Shown here: in pieces, positions 1 through 7,841 of the stretch
How positions within the stretch are numbered: position 1 is the stretch's first letter
Layout of the letters: each line of letters begins with the position of its first letter
NCBI GenBank assembly: GCA_016874875.1
Contig: VGTA01000052.1
Location: 1 to 10,879 of the forward strand
Origin: Deltaproteobacteria bacterium
GTDB taxonomy: Bacteria; Myxococcota_A; Bradymonadia; UBA7976; VGTA01
Length of the DNA stretch: 10,879 bases
Direction of reading: 5' to 3'
Translations under genes and position numbers: made by a program
Notes under the pieces: model-generated
The model's input: only the letters and a program-made list of their open reading frames with translations
Database searches by the model: none
Told to the model about the DNA's origin: nothing

Positions 1-45
1 GCCTGCGAAACGGGCGAGCGACTGCCAGAAGATGATGCTCAGCAC
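1..45 (-). CDS. 5' end of a divergent gene, product unknown (partial)
   Basis: On the minus strand a GTG at 45-43 is preceded by AAGGAGG (57-51) with a 5-nt spacer, one of the best Shine-Dalgarno matches in the window. The frame stays open to the window edge, giving 15 residues that begin MLSIIFWQSLARFAG. The hydrophobic start would suit a membrane protein, but 15 residues cannot identify a family. Its head-to-head position with the catabolic cluster would suit a transporter or regulator for it; that is inference. Other reading frames of 1-60 are also open, so the call rests on the ribosome-binding site. Confidence 0.45.
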   Translation of the reverse strand, partial: MLSIIFWQSLARFAG

Positions 46-114
46 GGTGTCCTCCTTCCGCCTTGGGGGCTCTTGAATAGCGCGCGCGCGCCGCCCGCGC
101 AAGGCGTCGCCGCG

Positions 115-140
115 CCCCGCCCCCGCTCCGCCCCCGCCCC
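115..140 (-). other. G-quadruplex motif in divergent spacer
   Basis: The plus strand has four C-tracts: CCCC 115-118, CCCCC 120-124, CCCCC 131-135 and CCCC 137-140. The minus strand therefore has four G-tracts of 4-5 with loops of 1, 6 and 1 nt, which meets the usual intramolecular G-quadruplex pattern. It lies between two probable divergent starts. In so GC-rich a genome it may be chance. Confidence 0.35.
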
Positions 141-145
141 GCTCC

Positions 146-174
146 TTGTGCCGCGCGGGCGATCGGCGTACGCT
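146..174 (+). promoter_or_regulatory. weak sigma-70-like promoter candidate for the catabolic cluster
   Basis: TTGTGC (146-151) and TACGCT (169-174) are separated by 17 bp, ideal spacing, but each box matches the consensus at only three of six positions. The -10 candidate overlaps a perfect 8-bp palindrome, GCGTACGC (166-173), which could be half of an operator. The start codon at 229 lies about 50 bp downstream. The whole 46-228 spacer is otherwise G+C repeats, including a (GC)n run at 80-91. No gene is supported in it. Confidence 0.22.
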
Positions 175-228
175 GAACGCCCCGCGGCCCCTTTGGCGCC
201 GCCCTCTCCCCCAAGGAGCTCCACACCC

Positions 229-2577
229 ATGCGCATCACCTGCATCGGCGGCGGGCCGGCCGGCCTCTACTTTGCCCTCCTGATGAAGAAGCGAGACCCC
301 GCCCACCAGGTGCGCGTGATCGAGCGCAACAAGCCCGGCGACACCTTTGGCTGGGGCGTGGTCTTCTCCGACCAGACCCTCGGCGCGCTCCGCGAGGCGG
401 ACGCGGAGACCGCGGATGAGATTCTCACGTCCTTTAACCACTGGGACGACATCGAGGTGCGCTTTGAGGGCGCCGTGGTGCGCTCGGGGGGGCACGGGTT
501 CTGCGGCATCGGGCGCAAGAAGCTCCTGCAGATCCTGCAGCGCCGCTGCGAGGTGCTCGGCGTGGAGCTCATCTACGAGGTGGACATGCCGAGCGACGAG
601 CAGATCGAGGCGGACCTCATCATCGCCTGCGATGGCCTCCACAGCCGCGTCCGCGCCAAGTACGCCCACGCTTACAAGCCCGACATCGACACCCGCCGAT
701 GCCGTTTCGTGTGGCTAGGCACCACCCGCCTCTTTGACGCCTTCACGTTTGATTTCCAGCGCACGCCCTGGGGCTGGTTTCAGGCGCACGCCTATAAGTT
801 CGACGAGACGCACAGCACCTTCATCGTGGAGACGCCCGACGAGGTGTGGCGCGCCGCCGGCCTCGAGCAGATGACCAAGGAGGAGAGCCTCTCCTTCTGC
901 GAGCGCCTGTTCGCCGACGTGCTGCAGGGGCACCCGCTCATCTCCAACAGCGCCCACCTGCGCGGCTCCTCGCAGTGGATTCGCTTCCCGCGCGTGATCT
1001 GCGAGACGTGGGTCCACACCCGCGACGACGGCACCCCCATCGTGCTCATGGGCGACGCGGCGCACACGGCGCACTTCTCCATCGGGTCGGGCACGAAGCT
1101 GGCCCTCGAGGACGCCATCGCGCTCGCGCGTCACGTGGACGCAGCGCAGCAGGCGGGGGGCGCGGGCGACCTGCGCGGCGCCCTGCGCGCCTACCAGGAG
1201 GCGCGGGCGGTGGAGGTGCTGCGCATCCAGAACGCCGCCCGCAACAGCACCGAGTGGTTTGAGGAGGTGGCGCGCCACGCGCAGCTCCCCCCCGCGCAGC
1301 TCGCCTACTCCCTGCTCACCCGCTCGCAGCGCATCTCCCACGAGAACCTGCGCCTGCGCGACCGCGGCTACGTGGCGGGCTTTGAGTCGTGGTTCGCGGC
1401 GCGCGCGGGGCTGCCGGCGGCGCCGGTGCCGCCCATGTTTACGCCGTTTCGGGCGCGCGACCTCACCCTCCACAACCGCGTCGTGGTGCCGCCCATGGCG
1501 CAGTACTCGGCGGTGGAGGGCGTGGTGGGCGACTACCACCTCGCCCACCTCGGCGCGCGCGCGCAGGGCGGCGCCGCGCTGGTGTTCGCGGAGATGACGG
1601 CGGCGAGCGCCGACGGGCGCATCACCCCCGGCTGCCCCGGCCTCTACACCGACGAGCAGGAGCGCGCTTGGGCGCGGGTGGTGGGCTACATCCACGCGCA
1701 CACCCCCGCCAAGGTGGCGATGCAGCTCGGGCACGCGGGGGCGAAGGGCGCCACGCGCCGCGCCTGGGACGGGATCGATCAGCCGCTGCGCGCGCCCCTA
1801 GAGGGCCCGGCGGGCGACGAGGCGCCGTGGCCGCTCATCTCGGCGTCTCCGCAGCGCTACCTGCCCGTGAGCCAAGAGGCGCGCGAGGCGAGCCGCGCCG
1901 ACATGGACCGCGTGCGCGACGAGCTGGTGGCGGCGACGCGGCGGGCGGCGGCGGCGGGCTTTGACTGGCTCGAGCTCCACTGCGCGCACGGCTACCTGCT
2001 GTCGAGCTTCATCTCCCCCCTCACCAACCGCCGCGGCGACGAGCATGGCGGCGACCTCGCCGGGCGCGTCCGCTACCCCGTGGAGGTCTTGAGGGCGATG
2101 CGCGCGGCGTGGCCCGCGGCGCGCCCGATGTCGGTGCGGATCTCGGCGCACGACTGGGTGGCGGGGGGGCTGACGCCGCTCGAGGCGGTGGAGGTGGCGC
2201 GCGCCTTCCGCGACGCCGGCGCGGACGTGATTCATGTGTCGAGCGGGCAGGTGAGCCAGGCCGAGCGCCCCGTCTACGGGCGCATGTGGCAGACCCCCTT
2301 CTCGGAGCTCATCCGCAACACCCTCGGCGTCCCCACCATCGCCGTGGGCGCCATCAGCGAGGCTGACCACGTCAACAGCATCATCGCCGCTGGGCGCGCC
2401 GACCTCTGCGCCGTGGGGCGCCCGCACCTCGCCCACCCCGCGTGGACGCTCCACGAGGCGGCGCGCATCGGCTACACCCGCGGGCCGGGGCTCGCGTGGC
2501 CCCGGCAGTACGCGGCGGCCAAGGGGCAGCTCGAGCGCGAGCTCGAGCGCGCGCGCGGCGCAGAAGGGGCGCCGTGA
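229..2577 (+). CDS. bifunctional 2-aminobenzoyl-CoA monooxygenase/reductase (salicylyl-CoA 5-hydroxylase-like)
   Basis: A 782-residue fusion flavoenzyme. Residues 1 to about 395 form a PHBH-type FAD monooxygenase, with GGGPAG at 7-12, the DG motif around D135-G136 and the GD motif around G275-D276. Residues from about 403 to the end form an old-yellow-enzyme domain, with the FMN-side PPMAQYSA at 421-428, substrate-pocket H584, H587 and Y589 in HCAHGYL, and a C-terminal phosphate loop near 706-731. In this family the first domain hydroxylates CoA-activated 2-aminobenzoate at C5, and the second uses reduced nicotinamide to reduce the dearomatised ring. Length and domain order fit the family. 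ATG 229 is chosen because AAGGAG (213-218) precedes it and the FAD fold begins at once. The frame is open further upstream, but that stretch is Pro/Ala/Arg-rich. A small oddity is DEHGG at 604-608, where OYE-like proteins usually have DEYGG. The substrate could instead be salicylyl-CoA; the neighbours favour 2-aminobenzoate. Confidence 0.87.
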   Translation: MRITCIGGGPAGLYFALLMKKRDPAHQVRVIERNKPGDTFGWGVVFSDQTLGALREADAETADEILTSFNHWDDIEVRFEGAVVRSGGHGFCGIGRKKLLQILQRRCEVLGVELIYEVDMPSDEQIEADLIIACDGLHSRVRAKYAHAYKPDIDTRRCRFVWLGTTRLFDAFTFDFQRTPWGWFQAHAYKFDETHSTFIVETPDEVWRAAGLEQMTKEESLSFCERLFADVLQGHPLISNSAHLRGSSQWIRFPRVICETWVHTRDDGTPIVLMGDAAHTAHFSIGSGTKLALEDAIALARHVDAAQQAGGAGDLRGALRAYQEARAVEVLRIQNAARNSTEWFEEVARHAQLPPAQLAYSLLTRSQRISHENLRLRDRGYVAGFESWFAARAGLPAAPVPPMFTPFRARDLTLHNRVVVPPMAQYSAVEGVVGDYHLAHLGARAQGGAALVFAEMTAASADGRITPGCPGLYTDEQERAWARVVGYIHAHTPAKVAMQLGHAGAKGATRRAWDGIDQPLRAPLEGPAGDEAPWPLISASPQRYLPVSQEAREASRADMDRVRDELVAATRRAAAAGFDWLELHCAHGYLLSSFISPLTNRRGDEHGGDLAGRVRYPVEVLRAMRAAWPAARPMSVRISAHDWVAGGLTPLEAVEVARAFRDAGADVIHVSSGQVSQAERPVYGRMWQTPFSELIRNTLGVPTIAVGAISEADHVNSIIAAGRADLCAVGRPHLAHPAWTLHEAARIGYTRGPGLAWPRQYAAAKGQLERELERARGAEGAP

Positions 2578-3389
2578 GCGGCGCGCTCGGCGACCTGCGG
2601 GGCGAGCGCGCGCTCATCACGGGGGGCGGCAGCGGCGTCGGACTCGCCGTCGCCGCCCGCCTGCTCGACGCCGGCGCGCGACTCACCCTCGTGGGGCGCA
2701 GCCCCGAGCGCCTCGCCGCCGCCGCCCGCCACCTCGCCGCGCGCGGCGCGGGCGCCCCGCTTGACCTCGACGGCCGCCTGCGCCTCGCCCCCTGTGACGT
2801 GGGCGACGAGGGGCAGGTGGCGCGCGCCTTTGAGGAGGCGGCGCGCGCCTTTGGGCCCGTGAGCGTCCTCGTCAACAATGCCGGCGCCGTGGAGACCGCC
2901 CCCCTCGCCAAGACCTCGCTAGAGAGCTTTGAGGGCGCCCTGCGCGTGAATCTCACCGGCGCCTTCCTGTGCGCCCGCGCCGCCCTCCCCGCCATGCTCG
3001 CCGCCCGCCGCGGGCGCATCATCAACGTGGCGAGCACCGCCGCCCTCAAGGGCTACGCCTACTGCGCCGCCTACTGCGCCGCCAAGCACGGGCTGCTGGG
3101 GCTCACCCGCGCCCTCGCCCTCGAGGTGGCCGCCAAGGGCGTCACCGTCAACGCCCTCTGCCCCGGCTACACGGACACGGAGCTCGTGGCGCGGGCGGTG
3201 GAGAACATCGTGGCCAAGACGGGGCGCACCGCCGAGCAGGCGCGCGCCGAGCTCGCCTCGTCCAACCCGCAGGGGCGGCTCATCGACCCCGACGAGGTGG
3301 CGCTGCAGGCGCTCTGGCTGGCGTCGCCGGCGGCGGCGTCCATCAACGGGCAGGTGATCGTCATCGACGGCGGCGAGCTCGCCGGGTAG
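2574..3389 (+). CDS. SDR-family NAD(P)-dependent oxidoreductase
   Basis: A 271-residue classical short-chain dehydrogenase. It shows TGGGSGVG at 16-23 (Rossmann glycine motif), NNAG at 101-104, and the catalytic set S154, Y167 and K171 (YxxxK) with normal 13-residue Ser-Tyr spacing. The PG of the cofactor-binding loop is at 197-198. The GTG start at 2574 overlaps the TGA of the preceding gene (GTGA), with AAGGGG at 2564-2569 as ribosome-binding site, so the two are probably translationally coupled. In the proposed pathway it would oxidise a 3-hydroxyacyl-CoA or cyclic hydroxy-CoA intermediate, or reduce the ring ketone left by the flavoenzyme; which one is not visible. FabG-like reductases share the fold, but the context argues for a catabolic CoA thioester substrate. 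Confidence 0.88.
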   Translation: MSGALGDLRGERALITGGGSGVGLAVAARLLDAGARLTLVGRSPERLAAAARHLAARGAGAPLDLDGRLRLAPCDVGDEGQVARAFEEAARAFGPVSVLVNNAGAVETAPLAKTSLESFEGALRVNLTGAFLCARAALPAMLAARRGRIINVASTAALKGYAYCAAYCAAKHGLLGLTRALALEVAAKGVTVNALCPGYTDTELVARAVENIVAKTGRTAEQARAELASSNPQGRLIDPDEVALQALWLASPAAASINGQVIVIDGGELAG

Positions 3390-3419
3390 CGCGCCCCCTC
3401 CCTCCACACTCACGCCCCC

Positions 3420-3439
3420 CCTCGCCCAAGGACCAAGGA
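3420..3439 (+). promoter_or_regulatory. leader motif and ribosome-binding site of the crotonase gene
   Basis: CCTCGCCCAAG (3420-3430) recurs exactly at 5566-5576 before the ligase gene. Here AAGGACC occurs twice in tandem (3428-3434 and 3435-3441). The second AAGGA is 10 nt from the ATG at 3450. The 60-bp gap from the SDR stop is pyrimidine-rich with no terminator hairpin seen, so read-through is likely. Confidence 0.45.
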
Positions 3440-3449
3440 CCCCCCGCCC

Positions 3450-4301
3450 ATGCCCCGCCCCCTCAGCCCGCACCTCACCGGCGGCAACCAGCTCGACCTC
3501 AGCGCCTACGCCCCCGCGCACTTCCTGTGGGAGCAGCGCGGCGCCGTGGGGCTCGTCACCCTCAACCGCCCTGAGCGCAAGAACCCCCTCACCTTTGAAT
3601 CGTACGCCGAGCTCCGCGACCTCTTCGGCGACCTCGTGTGCGCGCGCGAAGTGAAGGTGATCGTCCTGCGCGGCGCCGGCGAGAGCTTCTGCTCAGGGGG
3701 GGACGTCCACGAGATCATCGGCCCCCTCACAGAGATGTCGATGCCCGACCTCCTCACCTTCACCCGCATGACGGGGGACCTCGTGAAGGCCATGCGCGCC
3801 TGCCCGCAGCCCATCATCGCCGCCATCGACGGCGTGTGCGCGGGGGCGGGGGCGATCTTGGCGATGGCCTCCGACCTCCGCGTGGCCACCGAGCGCGCCA
3901 AGGTGTCGTTCTTGTTCACCCGCGTGGGCCTCGCCGGCGCCGACATGGGCGCCTGCGCGATCCTGCCGCGCCTCATCGGGCACGGGCGCGCCAGCGAGCT
4001 GCTCTACACGGGGCGCGCCCTCGGCGGCGAGGAGGGGCTGCGCTGGGGCTTCCACAGCCGCCTCTCCTCCCCCGAGGCGCTGCTCGACGAGGCGCTCTCC
4101 CTCGCCCGCGACCTCGCCAGCGGCCCCACCTTCGCCCACGCCATGACCAAGAAGATGCTCCACCAGGAGTGGAGCATGGGCGTGGACGAGGCGATCGAGT
4201 CGGAGGCGCAGGCGCAGGCGATCTGCATGATGACTCAGGATTTCCACCGCGCCTACCACGCCTTCGTGGCCAAGCGGCGCCCCGCGTTTGAGGGGGACTA
4301 G
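3450..4301 (+). CDS. crotonase-fold (enoyl-CoA hydratase/isomerase family) protein lacking hydratase glutamates
   Basis: A 283-residue protein of the enoyl-CoA hydratase superfamily. The oxyanion-hole segments are present: CSGGD at 81-85 and GVCAGAGA at 128-135. The two glutamates used by classical hydratases (E144 and E164 of the rat mitochondrial enzyme) align by eye with I136 in ILAMASD and about R158 in FLFTRVG, so ordinary hydration is unlikely. A GADMG motif at 163-167 lies near the active site and D166 is a candidate replacement. A plausible role is isomerisation, C-C hydrolysis or ring opening of the 2-amino-5-oxocyclohexene-carboxyl-CoA intermediate; this is inference. ATG 3450 follows AAGGA. 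The next gene starts 4 bp after its stop. The N-terminal 25 residues precede the fold and are of unknown use. Confidence 0.85.
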   Translation: MPRPLSPHLTGGNQLDLSAYAPAHFLWEQRGAVGLVTLNRPERKNPLTFESYAELRDLFGDLVCAREVKVIVLRGAGESFCSGGDVHEIIGPLTEMSMPDLLTFTRMTGDLVKAMRACPQPIIAAIDGVCAGAGAILAMASDLRVATERAKVSFLFTRVGLAGADMGACAILPRLIGHGRASELLYTGRALGGEEGLRWGFHSRLSSPEALLDEALSLARDLASGPTFAHAMTKKMLHQEWSMGVDEAIESEAQAQAICMMTQDFHRAYHAFVAKRRPAFEGD

Positions 4302-4305
4302 CCGG

Positions 4306-5565
<1,260 letters not shown>

Positions 5566-5581
5566 CCTCGCCCAAGAGGAG
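5566..5581 (+). promoter_or_regulatory. leader motif and strong ribosome-binding site of the ligase gene
   Basis: CCTCGCCCAAG (5566-5576) is identical to the motif ahead of the crotonase gene. It runs into AAGAGGAG (5574-5581), 6 nt from the ATG at 5588. It fills nearly all of the 22-bp gap, which leaves no room for a promoter and supports one transcript. Confidence 0.5.
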
Positions 5582-5587
5582 CCCCCC

Positions 5588-7255
5588 ATGCCGCTGCACC
5601 CGAGCGCCCACGTCAGCACCTTCTGCCGCGACGCCCTCCCCCCCCCCGCGCTGTGGCCCGACCTCCTCTTGGACGCCGAGGGGGGCGCCGAGGGGGGCGC
5701 CGAGGGGGTGGACCTCAGCTTCCCGCCGCAGCTCAACTGCGTGGAGGAGCTGCTCGACGCGTGGGTGGCGCGCGGGGAGGGCGACCGCCTCTGCGTGCAG
5801 GGGCTCGCCCACGGCGCCGAGGTGCGCTGGACCTACGCCGACCTCAGCGCCGAGGTGAGCCGCCTCGCCCACGCCCTCGTGGACGACCTCGGCGTGCGCC
5901 CCGGGGAGCGCGTGCTCCTCCGCGGCGCCAACACCCCCGCCCTCGCCGCCTGCTGGCTCGCGGTGGTCAAGGCGGGGGCGGTGGCGGTGGCCACCATGCC
6001 GCTCCTGCGCGCCAAGGAGCTCGGGCAGGTCATCCGCAAGGCTGAGGTCCGCTATGCCCTCTGCGACGCGCGCCTCCTCGACGAGCTCGCCCTCGCGCGC
6101 CCGGAGTGCCCCACCCTCGTGAGCGTGGCCACCTTCCTCACGCCCCCCGACGCGCCCCTGCTCGACCTCGACGCCCTCGCCGCGCCCAAGCCCGCGCGCT
6201 TTGAGGCGGTCAAGACCTCCTCCGACGACGTGTGCCTCATCGCCTTCACCTCCGGCACCACAGGGCTGCCCAAGGGGACGATGCACTTCCACCGAGACGT
6301 GCTCGCCGTCTGCCGCTGCTGGCCCCCCGAGTGCCTGCAGGCCACCGCCGACGACGTCTTTATCGGCAGCCCCCCCCTCGCCTTCACCTTTGGACTCGGC
6401 GGGCTGCTGCTGTTCCCCTTGAGCGTGGGCGCCTCCACGGTGCTCCTTGAGCGCGCCAGCCCCGACGCGCTCCTGCCGGCGGCGGCGCGCTACGGGGCCA
6501 CGGTGCTGTTCACCGCCCCCACCTCCTATCGCCAGATGGCCCCCAAGGCCGCCGAGCACGACCTGCGCGCCCTGCGCCGCTGCGTGAGCGCCGGCGAGGC
6601 GCTCCCCGCCGCCACCCGCGCCCTGTGGCGCGAGCGCACGGGCGTGGAGCTCATCGACGGGATCGGCTCCACGGAGCTGCTCCATATCTTTATCTCCCAC
6701 TCCGTCCACGACGCCCGCCCCGGCGCCACGGGGCGCCCGGTGCGCGGCTATGAGGCGCGCGTGGTGGACGAGGAGGGCAACCCCCTCCCCCCCGGCGTGG
6801 TGGGGCGCCTCGCGGTGCGCGGCCCCACGGGCTGCCGCTACCTCGCCGATGAGCGCCAGCGCGCCTACGTGCAGGGAGGTTGGAATCTCACCGGCGACGC
6901 CTACCTCATGGACGAGGACGGCTACTTCTTTTACCAGGCGCGCACCGACGACATGATCATCTCGGGCGGCTACAACATCGCCGGCCCCGAGGTGGAGGAC
7001 GCGCTGCTCGCGCATGAGGCGGTGGCGGAGTGCGGCGTGATCGGCGTCCCCGACGAGGAGCGCGGGCAGGTGGTCAAGGCGTTCGTGGTGCCCCGCCCGG
7101 GCTTCGCGCCCACCCCCGCGCTCGCCCGCGCCCTGCAGGATTTCGTCAAGGCCACCGTCGCCCCCTACAAGTACCCCCGCGCGCTGGAGTTCTGCGAGCG
7201 CCTGCCGCGCACCGAGACGGGCAAGCTGCAGCGCTTTAAGCTGCGTGACCTGTGA
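5588..7255 (+). CDS. 2-aminobenzoate-CoA ligase (benzoate-CoA ligase family, AMP-forming)
   Basis: A 555-residue ANL-superfamily ligase that would activate an aromatic acid to its CoA thioester via an acyl-adenylate, the entry step of the cluster. Motifs in order are the P-loop TSGTTGLPKG at 221-230, GIGSTE at 358-363, TGD at 435-437, the hinge segment RTDDMIISGGYN at 452-463, and RTETGKLQR at 541-549 with catalytic K546. The N-terminus (HVSTFCRDALPPP at 8-20) and the central region have the pattern I associate with benzoate/2-aminobenzoate-CoA ligases rather than fatty acid or acetate ligases. Residues 31-40 are an EGGA repeat not expected in the family. Anthranilate as substrate is inferred mainly from the adjacent flavoenzyme and Rid protein; benzoate or salicylate are alternatives. 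Confidence 0.87.
   Translation: MPLHPSAHVSTFCRDALPPPALWPDLLLDAEGGAEGGAEGVDLSFPPQLNCVEELLDAWVARGEGDRLCVQGLAHGAEVRWTYADLSAEVSRLAHALVDDLGVRPGERVLLRGANTPALAACWLAVVKAGAVAVATMPLLRAKELGQVIRKAEVRYALCDARLLDELALARPECPTLVSVATFLTPPDAPLLDLDALAAPKPARFEAVKTSSDDVCLIAFTSGTTGLPKGTMHFHRDVLAVCRCWPPECLQATADDVFIGSPPLAFTFGLGGLLLFPLSVGASTVLLERASPDALLPAAARYGATVLFTAPTSYRQMAPKAAEHDLRALRRCVSAGEALPAATRALWRERTGVELIDGIGSTELLHIFISHSVHDARPGATGRPVRGYEARVVDEEGNPLPPGVVGRLAVRGPTGCRYLADERQRAYVQGGWNLTGDAYLMDEDGYFFYQARTDDMIISGGYNIAGPEVEDALLAHEAVAECGVIGVPDEERGQVVKAFVVPRPGFAPTPALARALQDFVKATVAPYKYPRALEFCERLPRTETGKLQRFKLRDL
5675..5708 (+). repeat. 12-bp tandem repeat in the ligase gene, about 2.8 copies
   Basis: The unit GCCGAGGGGGGC begins at 5675, 5687 and 5699 (last copy partial). 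It is in frame and encodes Glu-Gly-Gly-Ala repeats at residues 31-40, just before the conserved QLNC segment. An in-frame slippage expansion in a loop is the simplest reading. Confidence 0.85.
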
Positions 7256-7286
7256 GCCCCGCCCCCGACGCGCAGAGGTGCGCCCC

Positions 7287-7694
7287 ATGAGCAAGACCCC
7301 CCTGCAGCCCCCCTCCTGGGCGCCCCCCCGCGGCTACGCCAACGGCGTGTGCGTGGCGGTGGGCGGCGCGCGCCACGTGTTCGTGGCTGGCCAGATCGGC
7401 TGGAACGCGCGCGCCGAGTTCGAGAGCGACGACCTCATCGCGCAGGCGCGCCAGGCCCTGCTCAACGTCCGCGCCGTGCTCGCAGAGGCGGGGGCGGGCC
7501 CCGAGCACATCTGCCGCATGACCTGGTATGTGGTGAGCCGCGCCGAGTACCTCGCCCGCGGGCGCGAGCTCGGCGCCGTGTACCGCGAGGTGCTCGGGCG
7601 CGAGTACGGGGTGGCGATGAGCGCGGTGCAGGTGGTGGCGCTCATGGAGGAGCGCGCCAAGGTGGAGGTGGAGGTGACGGCGGTGGTGGGGTGA
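7287..7694 (+). CDS. Rid-family (YjgF/YER057c/UK114) protein lacking the deaminase arginine
   Basis: A 135-residue chorismate-mutase-like fold protein of the Rid family, normally a homotrimer with active sites between subunits. Recognisable features are VAGQIGWN at 33-40, QARQALLNVRAVLAEAG at 53-69 and the C-terminal KVEVEVTAV at 125-133. The arginine that binds the substrate carboxylate in E. coli RidA (R105) aligns with M111, so classical 2-aminoacrylate/imine deaminase activity is doubtful. The pathway intermediate after the flavoenzyme is an enamine, so a role in its hydrolysis or tautomerisation is attractive but unproven. ATG 7287 follows AGAGG (7274-7278), 31 bp after the ligase stop; an in-frame ATG at 7245 lies inside the ligase gene and has no support. 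It is the last gene of the cluster. Confidence 0.88.
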   Translation: MSKTPLQPPSWAPPRGYANGVCVAVGGARHVFVAGQIGWNARAEFESDDLIAQARQALLNVRAVLAEAGAGPEHICRMTWYVVSRAEYLARGRELGAVYREVLGREYGVAMSAVQVVALMEERAKVEVEVTAVVG

Positions 7695-7736
7695 GGCGCG
7701 GGGGCGGCGCGGGCGGCGAGCGGGCGCGAATGGGTC

Positions 7737-7765
7737 TTGCGCTGACGCTCCGCGGAGCATAGGGT
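7737..7765 (+). promoter_or_regulatory. weak promoter candidate for the lipoprotein gene
   Basis: TTGCGC (7737-7742) and TAGGGT (7760-7765) are 17 bp apart, with three of six consensus matches each. The 7759-7790 patch is the only A+T-richer stretch in the 147-bp gap, which otherwise holds G-rich then C-rich sequence. It overlaps the terminator candidate, and both cannot be optimal. Confidence 0.2.
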
Positions 7766-7769
7766 TTTT
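7747..7769 (+). terminator. possible intrinsic terminator after the catabolic cluster
   Basis: The palindrome GCTCCGCGGAGC (7747-7758) can form a short GC stem, and TTTTT follows at 7765-7769 after six bases. It is placed about 50 bp after the Rid-gene stop, where the cluster should end. The stem is short and the T-run is not directly adjacent, so this is only a candidate. Confidence 0.35.
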
Positions 7770-7841
7770 GAGGAGCGGGTATTCAACCACCTGAGCGCCC
7801 ACCCCACGCCGCCCAGCCCCCTCCCCCCACAGGAGTCGCCC

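Noticed and set aside
73..228. N-terminal extension of the flavoenzyme from a TTG at 73, or even from the window edge
   Set aside because: The extension is Pro/Ala/Arg-rich. The FAD fold starts at the ATG at 229, which has its own Shine-Dalgarno sequence.
715..1734. 339-codon minus-strand open frame inside the flavoenzyme gene
   Set aside because: It is an antisense shadow with Arg/His/Gly-rich translation and no ribosome-binding site of note.
7245..7286. Earlier ATG for the Rid protein, overlapping the ligase stop
   Set aside because: It would add 14 residues with no family similarity. The ATG at 7287 has an upstream AGAGG and gives the normal Rid length.
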